DNA from: an uncultured beta proteobacterium
Lineage (GTDB): Bacteria; Pseudomonadota; Gammaproteobacteria; Burkholderiales; SG8-39
Direction: 5' to 3'
DNA: 41,147 nucleotides
NCBI GenBank assembly: GCA_903859155.1
Contig: CAIOLO010000017.1
Coordinates: 1-41,147 of the forward strand
Position numbers and translations under genes: made by a program. Positions 15,912 to 24,665 of this stretch are shown here, piece by piece. The first letter of the stretch is position 1. The number at the start of each line of letters is the position of its first letter. A model generated the notes under the pieces. The model made no database searches and had not been told where the DNA came from. It worked only from the letters and a program-made list of their open reading frames with translations.

Positions 15912-16886
15912 ATGAGAACCCGGTGCGTGTTGTTCACCATGGTGGTTTTGTTTGCAGCATCCATCGCCGTCGCTCAGGAATTTCCATCCAAACCCATCAG
16001 GCTGCTGGTTGGTTTCCCCCCGGGTGGCTCGACCGATGTGCTTGCCCGTGTCATCGCGCAGGAAGGACGCAAGTCGCTAGGCCAGGAGATCGTCGTGGTC
16101 AACAGGCCCGGCGCAAGCGGTGTGATCGCGATCAACGAAGTCGCCGCCGCGAGTCCCGACGGCTACACCATCAGCATTTCTCCGAGTTCGGCATTCACGC
16201 TCGCGCATCACTTCATGGCGATCCGCCCCGACCTGCTCGAGGCGACCACGGCACTGCTGCTGGTGGGACGTCAGCGCATCGGCATTCTCACCCATAGCGA
16301 CAGTCCGCATCGCAATCTCAAGGAATTCGTGGAATACGCGAAAAAGAACCCTGGCAAGGTTTCAGTAGGCATACCCGGCTTGGGCACCAAGGTTGAAGTC
16401 ATCACGCGCGCGATCGCGTTGCACGAAAAAATAGACGTGAACGTCGTGGCATTTCAGGGCGACGCCGGGGTCATGACCAGCGTGCTGGGAGGGCATGTTG
16501 CCGCGGGAAGCTTTGCCGTTGGCGGCTGGGCATCCCACGTTCGCTCCGGCAGCATGCGACTGCTCGCCTCGTTCGAGGACGATCGCTTTGATGTCGCACC
16601 CGGCGTGCCGACCCTCGTCGAACTGGGCTACCCGCTGACCGGGGCCACCATTCAGCACCTGTACGGCCCCAGGGGCCTGCCACCGGCCATAGCCAGGCGC
16701 CTGGTGAGCGCGTTTGCCGAGGCGATTCGCACCCAGGCGTATATCGACATCGCCACGCAGAACGGCCTGTACGACAAGAATCCGCTCGTCGGGGAAGCGC
16801 TGGATGCATTCCTGCTTAAAGACCGCGCTGAAAACACCGCGCTGATTGAAAAGCTGGGAATCGGACTGAAGAAAAATCCGCAATAG
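15912..16886 (+). CDS. Bug/TctC-family tripartite tricarboxylate transporter binding protein (4)
   Basis: Periplasmic binding protein of 324 residues, translated from ATG 15912 after GAGGAGAGG. The signal peptide is MRTRCVLFTMVVLFAASIAVAQ. Family marks are KPIRLLVGFPPGGSTDVLAR, VNRPGASGVIAIN, PDGYTISISPS and VEYAKKNPGKVSVG. It departs from the other copies where the pocket segment usually reads YGTAGTGSNFHLAG: here the corresponding part is VGIPGLGTKVEVITRA, and the usual HIPYKG motif is VVAFQGD. The ligand is therefore likely different. It converges on Bug gene 5 with 110 bases between stops, and no metabolic gene shares its strand nearby. Confidence 0.9.
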   Translation: MRTRCVLFTMVVLFAASIAVAQEFPSKPIRLLVGFPPGGSTDVLARVIAQEGRKSLGQEIVVVNRPGASGVIAINEVAAASPDGYTISISPSSAFTLAHHFMAIRPDLLEATTALLLVGRQRIGILTHSDSPHRNLKEFVEYAKKNPGKVSVGIPGLGTKVEVITRAIALHEKIDVNVVAFQGDAGVMTSVLGGHVAAGSFAVGGWASHVRSGSMRLLASFEDDRFDVAPGVPTLVELGYPLTGATIQHLYGPRGLPPAIARRLVSAFAEAIRTQAYIDIATQNGLYDKNPLVGEALDAFLLKDRAENTALIEKLGIGLKKNPQ

Positions 16887-16996
16887 TTGCAGAACCGCAG
16901 GCGCGGCCTGCATGCGTTTGACTCGCGACTGCCAAAGCCAGGCAAGCACCATTCACCGGTATCGTTCGCCAGGTGAACGTGCTCCGCGGGCGGCCT

Positions 16997-17956
16997 TTAA
17001 TCCTCCGGCTTGAATCCGAACGCCTTGAAGCGGCTTCCGATCACGTCATATTCCTTCTTCTGCAACGCCGCGAGTTCTTTCGCCCCGAATCCGGTGACTT
17101 CCAGGCCGAGTCGATCGCCCAATGTCTTGACATCGGGTTCATTGACGCCCTCCATGATCACTTTGGACAGGCGCGCGACCGCAGCACCGGGGGTTTTTGC
17201 CGGAACGTACATCGCGAACCAGCCGCCCGCCTCGATGTCGTAGCCCTGTTCCCTGAAGGTTGGAACCTGCGGCAGGTGGCGCGAGCGCTCCGCGCTGGCC
17301 ACGCCCAGCACCTTGAGCTTGCCGCGGTTGGTCAGCTCGATGTAATCGGCGGCGTTGCCTATCATGGCGGGCAGCTGTCCACCCATCATGTCGGTAATGG
17401 CGTTCGCGGTTCCCTTGTATCCGACGTAGGTCATGCTTATCTGCGCGGCGCGGGCAAAGGCTTCCGCGGCCAGGTGCGCCCCGCCTCCCTGCGATGGCGC
17501 TGAAAAAAAACCGAACTTGTTGTTGTTTTTCACCAGAGAAACGAACTCGGCCAGGTTGTTTGCCTTGACGTCCATGGTCACGACGAAAACGTACCTGAAG
17601 GTGGCAACGTGAGCCACAGGCTCGAAGTCGCTGAAGGCGTCATAGCCAAGCTTGGTGTAGAGCCAGGGATACGCGGTCAATGGCGTGAGCGAGGTCAGCA
17701 GGATGGTCTTGCCGTCGGGTTTGGCCGCTTTGAGCTGCTCCAGCGCAATGCGCCCGCCCGCGCCGGCCTTGGGCTCGACGATGACCGATTCGCCTAGCGC
17801 GGCTCGCATCTTCTCGGCGATGGCCCGTGCCATCGCGTCGCCGCTGGCCCCCGGCACGAATCCGGTCAGCATGCGGGTATTCGCCGTCGATTGCGCCACT
17901 GAAAGTGACGGCGCACACAGGGCTGCGATGAGTAGCAAAACAAGGCGTTGATACAT
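16997..17956 (-). CDS. Bug/TctC-family tripartite tricarboxylate transporter binding protein (5)
   Basis: Divergent Bug protein of 319 residues. ATG 17956 (MYQRLVLLLIAALCAPSLSVAQ) gives a clean signal peptide and follows AGAGGTG; a start 15 bases upstream is less likely. The post-signal motif is shortened to MLTGFVPGASGDAMAR where other copies have PYPPGG. KAGAGGRIALEQLK and FFSAPSQGGGAHLAAEA keep the family frame, and VGYKGTANAITDM replaces HIPYKG. The gene diverges from an SDR oxidoreductase gene 185 bases away. Its distance from the other copies argues against recent tandem duplication. Confidence 0.88.
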   Translation of the reverse strand: MYQRLVLLLIAALCAPSLSVAQSTANTRMLTGFVPGASGDAMARAIAEKMRAALGESVIVEPKAGAGGRIALEQLKAAKPDGKTILLTSLTPLTAYPWLYTKLGYDAFSDFEPVAHVATFRYVFVVTMDVKANNLAEFVSLVKNNNKFGFFSAPSQGGGAHLAAEAFARAAQISMTYVGYKGTANAITDMMGGQLPAMIGNAADYIELTNRGKLKVLGVASAERSRHLPQVPTFREQGYDIEAGGWFAMYVPAKTPGAAVARLSKVIMEGVNEPDVKTLGDRLGLEVTGFGAKELAALQKKEYDVIGSRFKAFGFKPED

Positions 17957-18141
17957 GGGGCACCTCTGCATGTCGCGTGTGCCCCTAGGATAGCCCTGCG
18001 GCAGACGCGAATCAAATAATCCGTGCGGCCGCTATTATTGGATAGACTGGACAGACGCACAGGCGTGGACAGTCGGGGCGGCCGGTCAGCGCGTCGGCGC
18101 CTCGCGCATGAATCAATCGAGTATTCAGAATGGAGGAGTCG

Positions 18142-18987
18142 ATGGCAGGAAGTCTTGAAGGGTTGGTGGCTTTGGTCACCGGAGCGGGCGCAGGGCAGGG
18201 TATCAGCGGCGTGGCCGAGGTCGGTCCTGGGATCGGCAGTGAAATTGCCTTTCGCCTTGCCAGCCAGGGCGCTCGCGTAGCCGTCAACGACGTGGATGCC
18301 GAAGCCGCCGGCCGCTGCGTCGAAGAACTCAAAAGCCAGGGATTGGACGCCTTCACAGTGGTCGGCAGTGTCGCCGACCCGCAGCAGTCGGGCGACATCG
18401 TCAGGCGAACCGCCGCACACTACGGGCGGCTCGATATCCTGGTCAACAATGCGGCCCGTGGCGGGAAGGCCATCGCCGTCGAGCGCATGCCGCTGGAGGA
18501 GTGGCAGGCGACGGTGAATCTCAACCTCACCGGACCATTCCTGATGAGCAAGGCAGTCGTGCCGATCATGCGAGGCCAGCGGTTCGGCCGGATCATCAAT
18601 ATCTCGTCGATCGCAGGACCGCGCGTGAGCTTTTCCAACGGTGCCGATTATTCCGCCACCAAGGCAGGTCTCGAAGGGTTGACCCGGCACCTGTCGACCG
18701 AGGTCGGCCGCCACGGGATCACCGTGAATGCCATCTGCTGCGGCGGCATCATGAAACCGGCGCGCAAAGCCAGGCGCAGCGCCGAGGACCTCAGGGAGGG
18801 CGCTGCAAGAAATCCCATAATGCTCATCGGCGAACCGGTCAACATCGGCTGGATGGCTGCCTGGCTGGCCACCCGGGAGGCGGCCTTCATCACCGGCCAG
18901 TCCATCGCCGTGGACGGCGGTTCCAGCATCCTGCCGGGTTACTTCAATGCGTACGTCGCGGGCGCGCCGAAAAAGGACTTCGGCTAA
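18142..18987 (+). CDS. Short-chain dehydrogenase/reductase (SDR)
   Basis: NAD(P)-dependent oxidoreductase of 281 residues. ATG 18142 is chosen because the upstream in-frame ATG at 18130 is itself part of the GGAGGAG ribosome site. The catalytic Ser lies in INISSIAG and the YxxxK pair in YSATK; NNAARGG and DGGSS are also typical. The coenzyme loop is unusual: after TGAGAGQGIS there is an extra stretch (GVAEVGP) before GIGSEIAFRLA, so the glycine motif appears twice or expanded. Similar expanded loops occur in some SDRs acting on large or CoA-linked substrates. The gene diverges from Bug gene 5. Confidence 0.9.
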   Translation: MAGSLEGLVALVTGAGAGQGISGVAEVGPGIGSEIAFRLASQGARVAVNDVDAEAAGRCVEELKSQGLDAFTVVGSVADPQQSGDIVRRTAAHYGRLDILVNNAARGGKAIAVERMPLEEWQATVNLNLTGPFLMSKAVVPIMRGQRFGRIINISSIAGPRVSFSNGADYSATKAGLEGLTRHLSTEVGRHGITVNAICCGGIMKPARKARRSAEDLREGAARNPIMLIGEPVNIGWMAAWLATREAAFITGQSIAVDGGSSILPGYFNAYVAGAPKKDFG

Positions 18988-19059
18988 GCCGCATCAGCGG
19001 TGAGGGGGCTCCTGTTGGAAATCCGCCCCTGCAAGCGCAGTGGGGGAGCGGGAGCCCAT

Positions 19060-19917
19060 TTAATTCCTGGTCAGTACGCGACTCGCGGCCGGATATTTGA
19101 TTCGGAATATGTATCTTTTCTTGTCGATGACGACCCCGGTTCTGGCCTCCGACTCGGAGATATATCGCGGTTCTTCCTTGCCGCGCTTCAAATACAGTCC
19201 GTCATTGCTCAGATCGGCATCATTGTCGTTCTCCGCCTGGTCGGCAATGATGACGGTATAGAGGACTCCGCCGATGTCCACAGTACCTTTCAATTGCGTA
19301 TGGCTGGCATGGGAGAATCCCGTATTGGCCCACTGGAATGAATTGATAAAGAACCAGATCTTGAATTTGTCACGGTAGGGCGATGCTTCAGCCAGTTGCT
19401 CCCACGGGATTTCAATCAACGTCGCGAAACCGTTTTCCCCTTTCTCGAAATGTCCGGCGTGCTTCAACGGCGGGCCGTCGTCATCCAGTCGGCCGTTCTT
19501 GTTGAAATCGAAATACATGAGCATGTTGTCAGGCGCGATGATGTCCATCGCGAAGTAGTAGTTCCTGTTCTTCTGCGTTCCCAGGGTCAGGTAGCCGTAC
19601 ATTTGCCTGGCGCCGCGGTAACGCGGTTCCCGGCTGATAAATTCCGGTTTGCTCCCCTTGAGCTTGCTCATGATGTCCGCCGGATTGCATCCAAGCCATG
19701 TGGGCGGCACGATTTCGCCCCCGTTCCGGTAGAGGTCGATGGGGACGAAACTCTTGCTGTCGAGAACCAACTCGATCACCTGTGCCGCCGGGATGTTCGA
19801 TCCGCGCACCAACGCCTTGGACTCGGTTCCTGCGGCTCCGGAAAAAACGGAGGCGGAAAGAAGTCCCAATCCCAGCGACGCCAGCGCAATTTTCACCAAT
19901 ATTGTGTTTCGACCCAT
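19060..19917 (-). CDS. Exported hypothetical protein with EF-loop-like Asp/Asn motif
   Basis: Protein of 285 residues with an N-terminal signal peptide or anchor (ILVKIALASLGLGLLSASVFSGAAG). I do not recognise the family. DFNKNGRLDDD (137-147) resembles a calcium-binding EF loop, and a second acidic cluster, AENDNDADLSNDG (228-240), follows. Aromatic beta-strand-like stretches (NYYFAMDII, FKIWFFINSFQW, GGVLYTVIIAD) suggest an extracytoplasmic beta-rich fold. The start follows GGAGG. It lies 13 bases downstream of the metalloprotease-like gene on the same strand, so the two are probably co-translated. The region is visibly less GC-rich than its surroundings, consistent with acquisition. A role as partner, inhibitor or substrate of the protease is conjecture. 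Confidence 0.72.
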   Translation of the reverse strand: MGRNTILVKIALASLGLGLLSASVFSGAAGTESKALVRGSNIPAAQVIELVLDSKSFVPIDLYRNGGEIVPPTWLGCNPADIMSKLKGSKPEFISREPRYRGARQMYGYLTLGTQKNRNYYFAMDIIAPDNMLMYFDFNKNGRLDDDGPPLKHAGHFEKGENGFATLIEIPWEQLAEASPYRDKFKIWFFINSFQWANTGFSHASHTQLKGTVDIGGVLYTVIIADQAENDNDADLSNDGLYLKRGKEEPRYISESEARTGVVIDKKRYIFRIKYPAASRVLTRN

Positions 19918-19930
19918 GTCACCTGCCTCC

Positions 19931-21130
19931 TCACCGATTTATCCGATCGTAAATCGCCCGGGTAATGAATCCCTGTTCCAGCAGAAACGCCAACTTCGCT
20001 TTGTCGTCCGAATTTTCAAAGGGATTTTTCCTGGAAGATCCTTGCAACTGGAAATACCGCCCGTAGACGATTCCCACGAACGCGGCAATTTCCTCTTCCG
20101 CTGACGAGCCGTCCATCCGCTCAAGGACGCTGTGCCCGCGAGTCTGCGAAGGGCCAGGCTCTACGCCGCCCTGTCGGCCGGTCCGCATGAATTTCCTTTC
20201 CCATGCGCTGCTCTTGGAATTGCCTTCGCGAACCGAGGCGTGGTAATCATACAAGTGCGCCGCTTCGTGAAAGAAGGTGCTGGGGTTTCCCAGGGAAACC
20301 TCCTGCACCAGCATGGTTCGCGCACCCAGGAGTGCCATGCCCTTCCAGGCGGTATCGGGGTTGTAGCTTTTTTCCACGAAGACCACATGTCCGATGGAAC
20401 CGGCTACGGCCGCCGGCAGCAGGGCGATATACCGTTTTATCTGCTCCCGCGTCTTGGCATCCGTGAAGCGATGAAGGGACACACCCATGAATTGTTCCTG
20501 CTGCGGAGAATTCAGCAAAGACGCCATTTCCGGACAACGATGTTCCCTGACGAAGGTTCGATCTTTGGGGTCCTCGGCAATTCCCGCAGCGGCGGCGACT
20601 TTGATGTCGCTGACCTCGAAATCGGATCCGCCATCGATGGTCGAGACGTCCCTGAATCTGGAGAAGGCATCGATCAGCATCAGGTTGAATTCATCGGTCT
20701 TCTTGCTATTGACAAGGAAACTGGTTGATGCCCCGTTCCATTTCAAAGTCAATCTGTAGGCACCGCCGGTCTTGAAATTGTGGGGGGTCCTGGCCGCGCT
20801 CCTGATGCAGTGCGCGTGGTCGCGAACGACCAACAGATCCCCTGCGGCAATATGGATCTCGTAAAGTTCCGCACCGTCGGCTGAAGCTGCCTGAAAGAGC
20901 AGCAGATTCCTGCGCGCAGCCGCGCCATCGACCCTTGGCCTTGCCGTAAGCTCAATGCTCCCCGCTCCGGAAGCCGGACGAATGCCTGCGTCAACGGCGG
21001 ATCGTACCTGCTCGGACCCGGCGGCCGCAGGCTCAAGCAGCAGCAGGCCCAGCATCCAGGGCAGGAAAAATCGAGCAGTCTTGGTGCATGAAGTCGGCAT
21101 ATTCCGCGTTTTTCGGAAAATTCCCCGCAT
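19931..21130 (-). CDS. Exported putative zinc metalloprotease (HEAAH) with LamG-like N-terminal region
   Basis: Protein of up to 399 residues; the start may be 21130 or 21100 (MPTSCTK), since neither has a clear ribosome site. A signal segment (ARFFLPWMLGLLLLEPAAAG) leads to a beta-rich region at about 55-180 containing YRLTLKWNGASTSFLVN, which resembles laminin-G/concanavalin-like domains. The C-terminal part carries FFHEAAHLYDYH, with HEAAH at 288-292 (20255-20269), a zincin motif, and an acidic EEEIAAF segment at 345-351 that could supply the third zinc ligand about 55 residues later, as in gluzincins. I know no named family with this combination. The adjacent exported protein gene follows 13 bases downstream. 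GC is lower than in flanking genes. Protease activity is predicted, not shown. Confidence 0.72.
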   Translation of the reverse strand: MRGIFRKTRNMPTSCTKTARFFLPWMLGLLLLEPAAAGSEQVRSAVDAGIRPASGAGSIELTARPRVDGAAARRNLLLFQAASADGAELYEIHIAAGDLLVVRDHAHCIRSAARTPHNFKTGGAYRLTLKWNGASTSFLVNSKKTDEFNLMLIDAFSRFRDVSTIDGGSDFEVSDIKVAAAAGIAEDPKDRTFVREHRCPEMASLLNSPQQEQFMGVSLHRFTDAKTREQIKRYIALLPAAVAGSIGHVVFVEKSYNPDTAWKGMALLGARTMLVQEVSLGNPSTFFHEAAHLYDYHASVREGNSKSSAWERKFMRTGRQGGVEPGPSQTRGHSVLERMDGSSAEEEIAAFVGIVYGRYFQLQGSSRKNPFENSDDKAKLAFLLEQGFITRAIYDRINR

Positions 21131-21269
21131 CTGGTGAGCGTAACGGCATCTGATGCCAATTACTTTAGATCGAACCGCCGCTACATCTTATTGAGGAAAA
21201 TCAGGGTTGGCTGTTTTTTGTTGCAACAGGCTTGGCAGGACAGCTGCGTTCCGCAATGCCGCCGACAGG

Positions 21270-23102
21270 CTAGCCAGGCGGTTCCCGGACACCACTTTGC
21301 CGAGCGGCGCACCACTCGCACCATGCGGTCCGCAGCGCCGCTTCGAAATGGCGTGTAAATGCGGCGCCATTCATCAAGGTCGAGGCTGTCAAACGCTCGC
21401 GCATTGATGCCCGGATTTGCGCCAGTCCCTGCGGGTCCGCGGCCATCTTGAGCGCCAGGCCGACATAATCGCGGCGATCGGCAGCAATCCATTGGGGCAT
21501 CCCCGCCGCATTCAGTATGCTGGAGCCAGCGCGTGCCAGGCCGGCGCTGCCAGCCAGGGTGAGTACCGGCAGTCCCATCCACAGCGATTCGCAGCTGGTG
21601 GTGCCACCGGGGCAGGGGAAAGGATCCAGCGCGATATCGACGCTGTCATGCAAGGCCAGAAAGCGTTCGCGCGTGAGGTAGCCATGCAATTCCAGCCGCG
21701 CCACATCGATGCCGCGGTGCCGCCACCGGTCGAGGAATGCGTCGCGACAGCGGCCCTGCGGTACCCGGGCTATCAGCAGCCTGGCACCGGGAAGCGCAGT
21801 CAAAACCTCGGCCCAGGTATCTAGCACCGTATCGTTCAGTTTTCCAATGTTGTTGAACGAGCCGTAAGTGACATCGCCTCGCGCAAGCATCGGCAAAGAT
21901 GGCACTGCTGGCGAGGCGCGCGGCCGCTGAAAGCACCACGCGCTGCCTGGCAGTCGCAACAGGCGTTCGCTGTAGCCGCCCTCCGACATCCCGGGCGGAT
22001 CGACCGTGGCGTCGGTAATGCGGTAATCCATGGCGAGCATGCCGGTGGTCAGGGGATAGCCCAGCCAGGTCGCCTGCACCGGCGCGGGCTTGCGGGCAAA
22101 GGCGTCAAGTCGGTTGCGCGCGGTATGGCCGGACAGATCGACCAGAATATCAATGCCATCGGAGCGAATCAATCGGGCAAGCGCGTCATCATCCAGTGAT
22201 GCGACCTTGTGCCAGGTTGCGGGCCATTTTTGCAGCGACATGCTGGTTGCATCGGCATTGGCCGTGTTGTCGTAGCAGAAAACGCTGAATTTCTCACGGT
22301 TCAGATGCTCGAGCAGCGGTTCGAAAAAGTAACTGACGGCATGCGAGCGCAGGTCGCCTGACACATAGCCGATTCGCAGCGGACGTTCGGGATCCGCGCG
22401 GTTGGCGAACATCGCCGGGCGTGCCAGCAGGTGATCGGCATGAGCTGCCGCCCAATTTCTGTGCGCGGACAGCTTCTCGTCGAGGCTTGCGTCGGGATCC
22501 TCGACCCAGGTGAACAGCGCATCGCGCAGGCAATCCGAGGCGTAGCGCGGATACGCCTCGGCCATCTCGTGCAGGAAGTGGCGCGCCGGCAGGTAGCGAC
22601 CTGCGCTTTGCAACGACAGGCCCATGGACTTGATGACTTGCCCCAGCAGGGCATCCTGGGAATGCCTGAGAATGCGCAGGGCATGCCCAAAGGATTCCAG
22701 CGCTTCGTCGAAGTACTGGGTCTGATGCAGCAGGATGCCCAGGTTGTACCAGGCTCCGGCAAGATCGGGGGCCAGCATGACGGCTTGTTCCAGATGCTCT
22801 CGCGCCTCTGCTGTCCGGCCCAGATCCTTCAGTACATTGGAAGCATTGACGCGCAATGGCGCATTGTCTGGATGTGCCTGTATCGCTTCCAGGTAGCAGG
22901 CCGCCGCTGCCTGACGCTCGCCCGACTCCACCTGCCTGACCGCGAGCTGATGCCATTGCGCCGGCGATGCGCCAGGGGGCAGCCGCGCGGTCTCGAGCGC
23001 CGCCGGCACCGCGGCCGCGGCGGCCGCGGCAGTGTCCTGGCGGGCCGGTGGAGCGGGGCGCACCATGCGGGCGAAAATCTGCGAGATCAGGCGGGATAAC
23101 AT
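21270..23102 (-). CDS. TPR and GT41 (SPINDLY/O-GlcNAc transferase-like) protein
   Basis: Protein of 610 residues. After a basic and Ala-rich N-terminus, residues ~47-150 form about three tetratricopeptide repeats (e.g. AWYNLGILLHQTQYFDEALESF). From ~240 the GT41 catalytic region follows: PLRIGYVSGDLRSHAVSYFF with a conserved His254, VDLSGHTARNRLDAFARKPAPVQATWLGYP, YGSFNNIGKL with the expected nucleotide-contacting Lys, and LDPFPCPGGTTSCESLWMGLPVLTL. Eukaryotic relatives add GlcNAc or fucose to Ser/Thr of intracellular proteins; bacterial ones are poorly characterised and some modify flagellin or adhesins. It is the last gene of a minus-strand run with a GT39-like transferase, pgi and an FAD oxidase. 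Confidence 0.9.
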   Translation of the reverse strand: MLSRLISQIFARMVRPAPPARQDTAAAAAAAVPAALETARLPPGASPAQWHQLAVRQVESGERQAAAACYLEAIQAHPDNAPLRVNASNVLKDLGRTAEAREHLEQAVMLAPDLAGAWYNLGILLHQTQYFDEALESFGHALRILRHSQDALLGQVIKSMGLSLQSAGRYLPARHFLHEMAEAYPRYASDCLRDALFTWVEDPDASLDEKLSAHRNWAAAHADHLLARPAMFANRADPERPLRIGYVSGDLRSHAVSYFFEPLLEHLNREKFSVFCYDNTANADATSMSLQKWPATWHKVASLDDDALARLIRSDGIDILVDLSGHTARNRLDAFARKPAPVQATWLGYPLTTGMLAMDYRITDATVDPPGMSEGGYSERLLRLPGSAWCFQRPRASPAVPSLPMLARGDVTYGSFNNIGKLNDTVLDTWAEVLTALPGARLLIARVPQGRCRDAFLDRWRHRGIDVARLELHGYLTRERFLALHDSVDIALDPFPCPGGTTSCESLWMGLPVLTLAGSAGLARAGSSILNAAGMPQWIAADRRDYVGLALKMAADPQGLAQIRASMRERLTASTLMNGAAFTRHFEAALRTAWCEWCAARQSGVREPPG

Positions 23103-23149
23103 GCGGCGGCGCTTTTAGCCCTGCAGGAGACGCCGGTTGCGGGGCGACG

Positions 23150-24643
23150 CTAAGGCAGCGCCACCACCTTGCCCGGATTCATGATGGATTGCGGATCGAA
23201 CATCTGCTTGAGTTCGCACATGACGGCGTATGCCTCGCCCGCCTCCTTGCGCAGCGAGCCTATCTTGCCCATGCCGATGCCGTGTTCGCCGGTGCAGGTG
23301 CCGCCCATGGCGAGCGCGCGCTCGACCAGCCGATTGTTCAGGGCTTTGGCTTCGTCCATGTCGGCAGGATGGTGCGGATCGACCAGGATCACCAGGTGAA
23401 AATTACCATCGCCGACATGGCCGAACATCGGCACCGGCATGGAGGCGGCGGTGATGTCAGCGACCGTGGCGAGCATGCATTCGGTCAGCCGCGAGATCGG
23501 GACGCAGACATCGGTCGACACCGCGCGCGCACCCGGACGCAGTTGCAGGCACGCGAAATAAGCGTTGTGGCGCGCAGCCCACAGGCGGTTGCGGTCCTCG
23601 GTCCGCGCGGTCCATTCAAAATCCAGGCCGCCGTGCTCGTGGGCAATCTCCTGAACCATCCGTGCCTGCTCCTCCACCGAGGCCGCGCTGCCATGGAACT
23701 CCAGAAACAGCGTAGGCAGTTCGCGCTGGTTCATTTTCGAATGCACATTGATGGCGCGCATCGTAGTGGCGCAAAGCGCCTCGCTGCGCGCTATGGGAAT
23801 GCCCGATTGCAGCGTCTGGATGACGGTGTCCACCGCGCCGCCGATGTCGCGAAACGAGCAGACCGCGGCGGAGATCGCCTCGGGAACCGGATAGAGCCTG
23901 ACGCTCACCTCGGTGATGATCCCCAGGGTACCTTCGGAACCGACAAACAGCCGGGTGAGATCGTAGCCGGCCGCAGACTTGCGCGAACGGCGCGACGTCC
24001 GGATGACGCGTCCGTCGGCCAGAACCACCTTGAGCGAGAGCACGTTTTCGCGCATGGTGCCGTAGCGAACCGCGTTGGTTCCCGAGGCGCGCGTGGCCGC
24101 CATTCCGCCCAGGGTGGCGTCGGCGCCGGGATCTATAGGGAAAAACAATCCGGTGTGCTTGATTTCCTCGTTCAACTGCTTGCGCGTCACGCCAGCCTGC
24201 ACCGTGCAATCCAGGTCCTCTGCGTTGACTTCCAGCAACCGGTTCATGCGCGTCATGTCGACGCAGACACCGCCTTTCACTGCCAGCACGTGGCCTTCAA
24301 GCGAGGTGCCGGCGCCAAAGGCTATCAGCGGCGTTCGGTGCCGCCGGCAGATGTCGACGATCGCCTTGACCTCTTCGGTGGATTCGGGAAACACCACCGC
24401 ATCGGGCAGGGCGTTGGGGAAATAGGACTCATCCTTGCCATGATGCTCCCGCAGCGGACGTGAATCGCCGGCCCTGTCGCCAAGCAATTCGCCCAATTCG
24501 GCAAACACCGCGGAGCGGGATTGCGCAGTAGTGCCAGCGGGTGCACCGGAGCGCGCCTCTGGCCGGTCACGAACTCCACCAGAAACGGAGGAAAGATCAC
24601 TGCGCACGCGCTGCTTGTTCAACCCATCATCGGAGTGATTCAA
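23150..24643 (-). CDS. FAD-linked oxidase (GlcD / D-lactate dehydrogenase-like)
   Basis: Flavoprotein of about 497 residues that would oxidise a 2-hydroxy acid such as glycolate or D-lactate. The open frame continues into the pgi gene, but TTG 24643 lies just after the pgi stop and has GGGGA at a suitable distance, so I use it; the exact start is uncertain. The FAD-binding PCMH domain shows VVFPESTEEVKAIVDIC, LIAFGAGTSLEGH, the DPGADATLGGMAATRASGTNAVRYG block and FVGSEGTLGIITE. The C-terminal domain has GHVGDGNFH and GEHGIGMGK, typical of GlcD/DLD, and ends near MNPGKV. It lies 22 bases after pgi and 47 before the GT41 gene, within one apparent operon. Confidence 0.88.
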   Translation of the reverse strand: MNHSDDGLNKQRVRSDLSSVSGGVRDRPEARSGAPAGTTAQSRSAVFAELGELLGDRAGDSRPLREHHGKDESYFPNALPDAVVFPESTEEVKAIVDICRRHRTPLIAFGAGTSLEGHVLAVKGGVCVDMTRMNRLLEVNAEDLDCTVQAGVTRKQLNEEIKHTGLFFPIDPGADATLGGMAATRASGTNAVRYGTMRENVLSLKVVLADGRVIRTSRRSRKSAAGYDLTRLFVGSEGTLGIITEVSVRLYPVPEAISAAVCSFRDIGGAVDTVIQTLQSGIPIARSEALCATTMRAINVHSKMNQRELPTLFLEFHGSAASVEEQARMVQEIAHEHGGLDFEWTARTEDRNRLWAARHNAYFACLQLRPGARAVSTDVCVPISRLTECMLATVADITAASMPVPMFGHVGDGNFHLVILVDPHHPADMDEAKALNNRLVERALAMGGTCTGEHGIGMGKIGSLRKEAGEAYAVMCELKQMFDPQSIMNPGKVVALP

Positions 24644-24665
24644 TTCAGTCCCCGTTCGCGTGGCT

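Noticed and set aside
16952-16977. TTCACC/GGTGAA inverted repeat between convergent Bug genes 4 and 5
   Set aside because: Six-base arms with a 14-base loop and no U-tract; too weak to call a terminator.
18130-18141. Upstream ATG for the SDR gene
   Set aside because: This ATG is part of the GGAGGAG ribosome site for the ATG at 18142.
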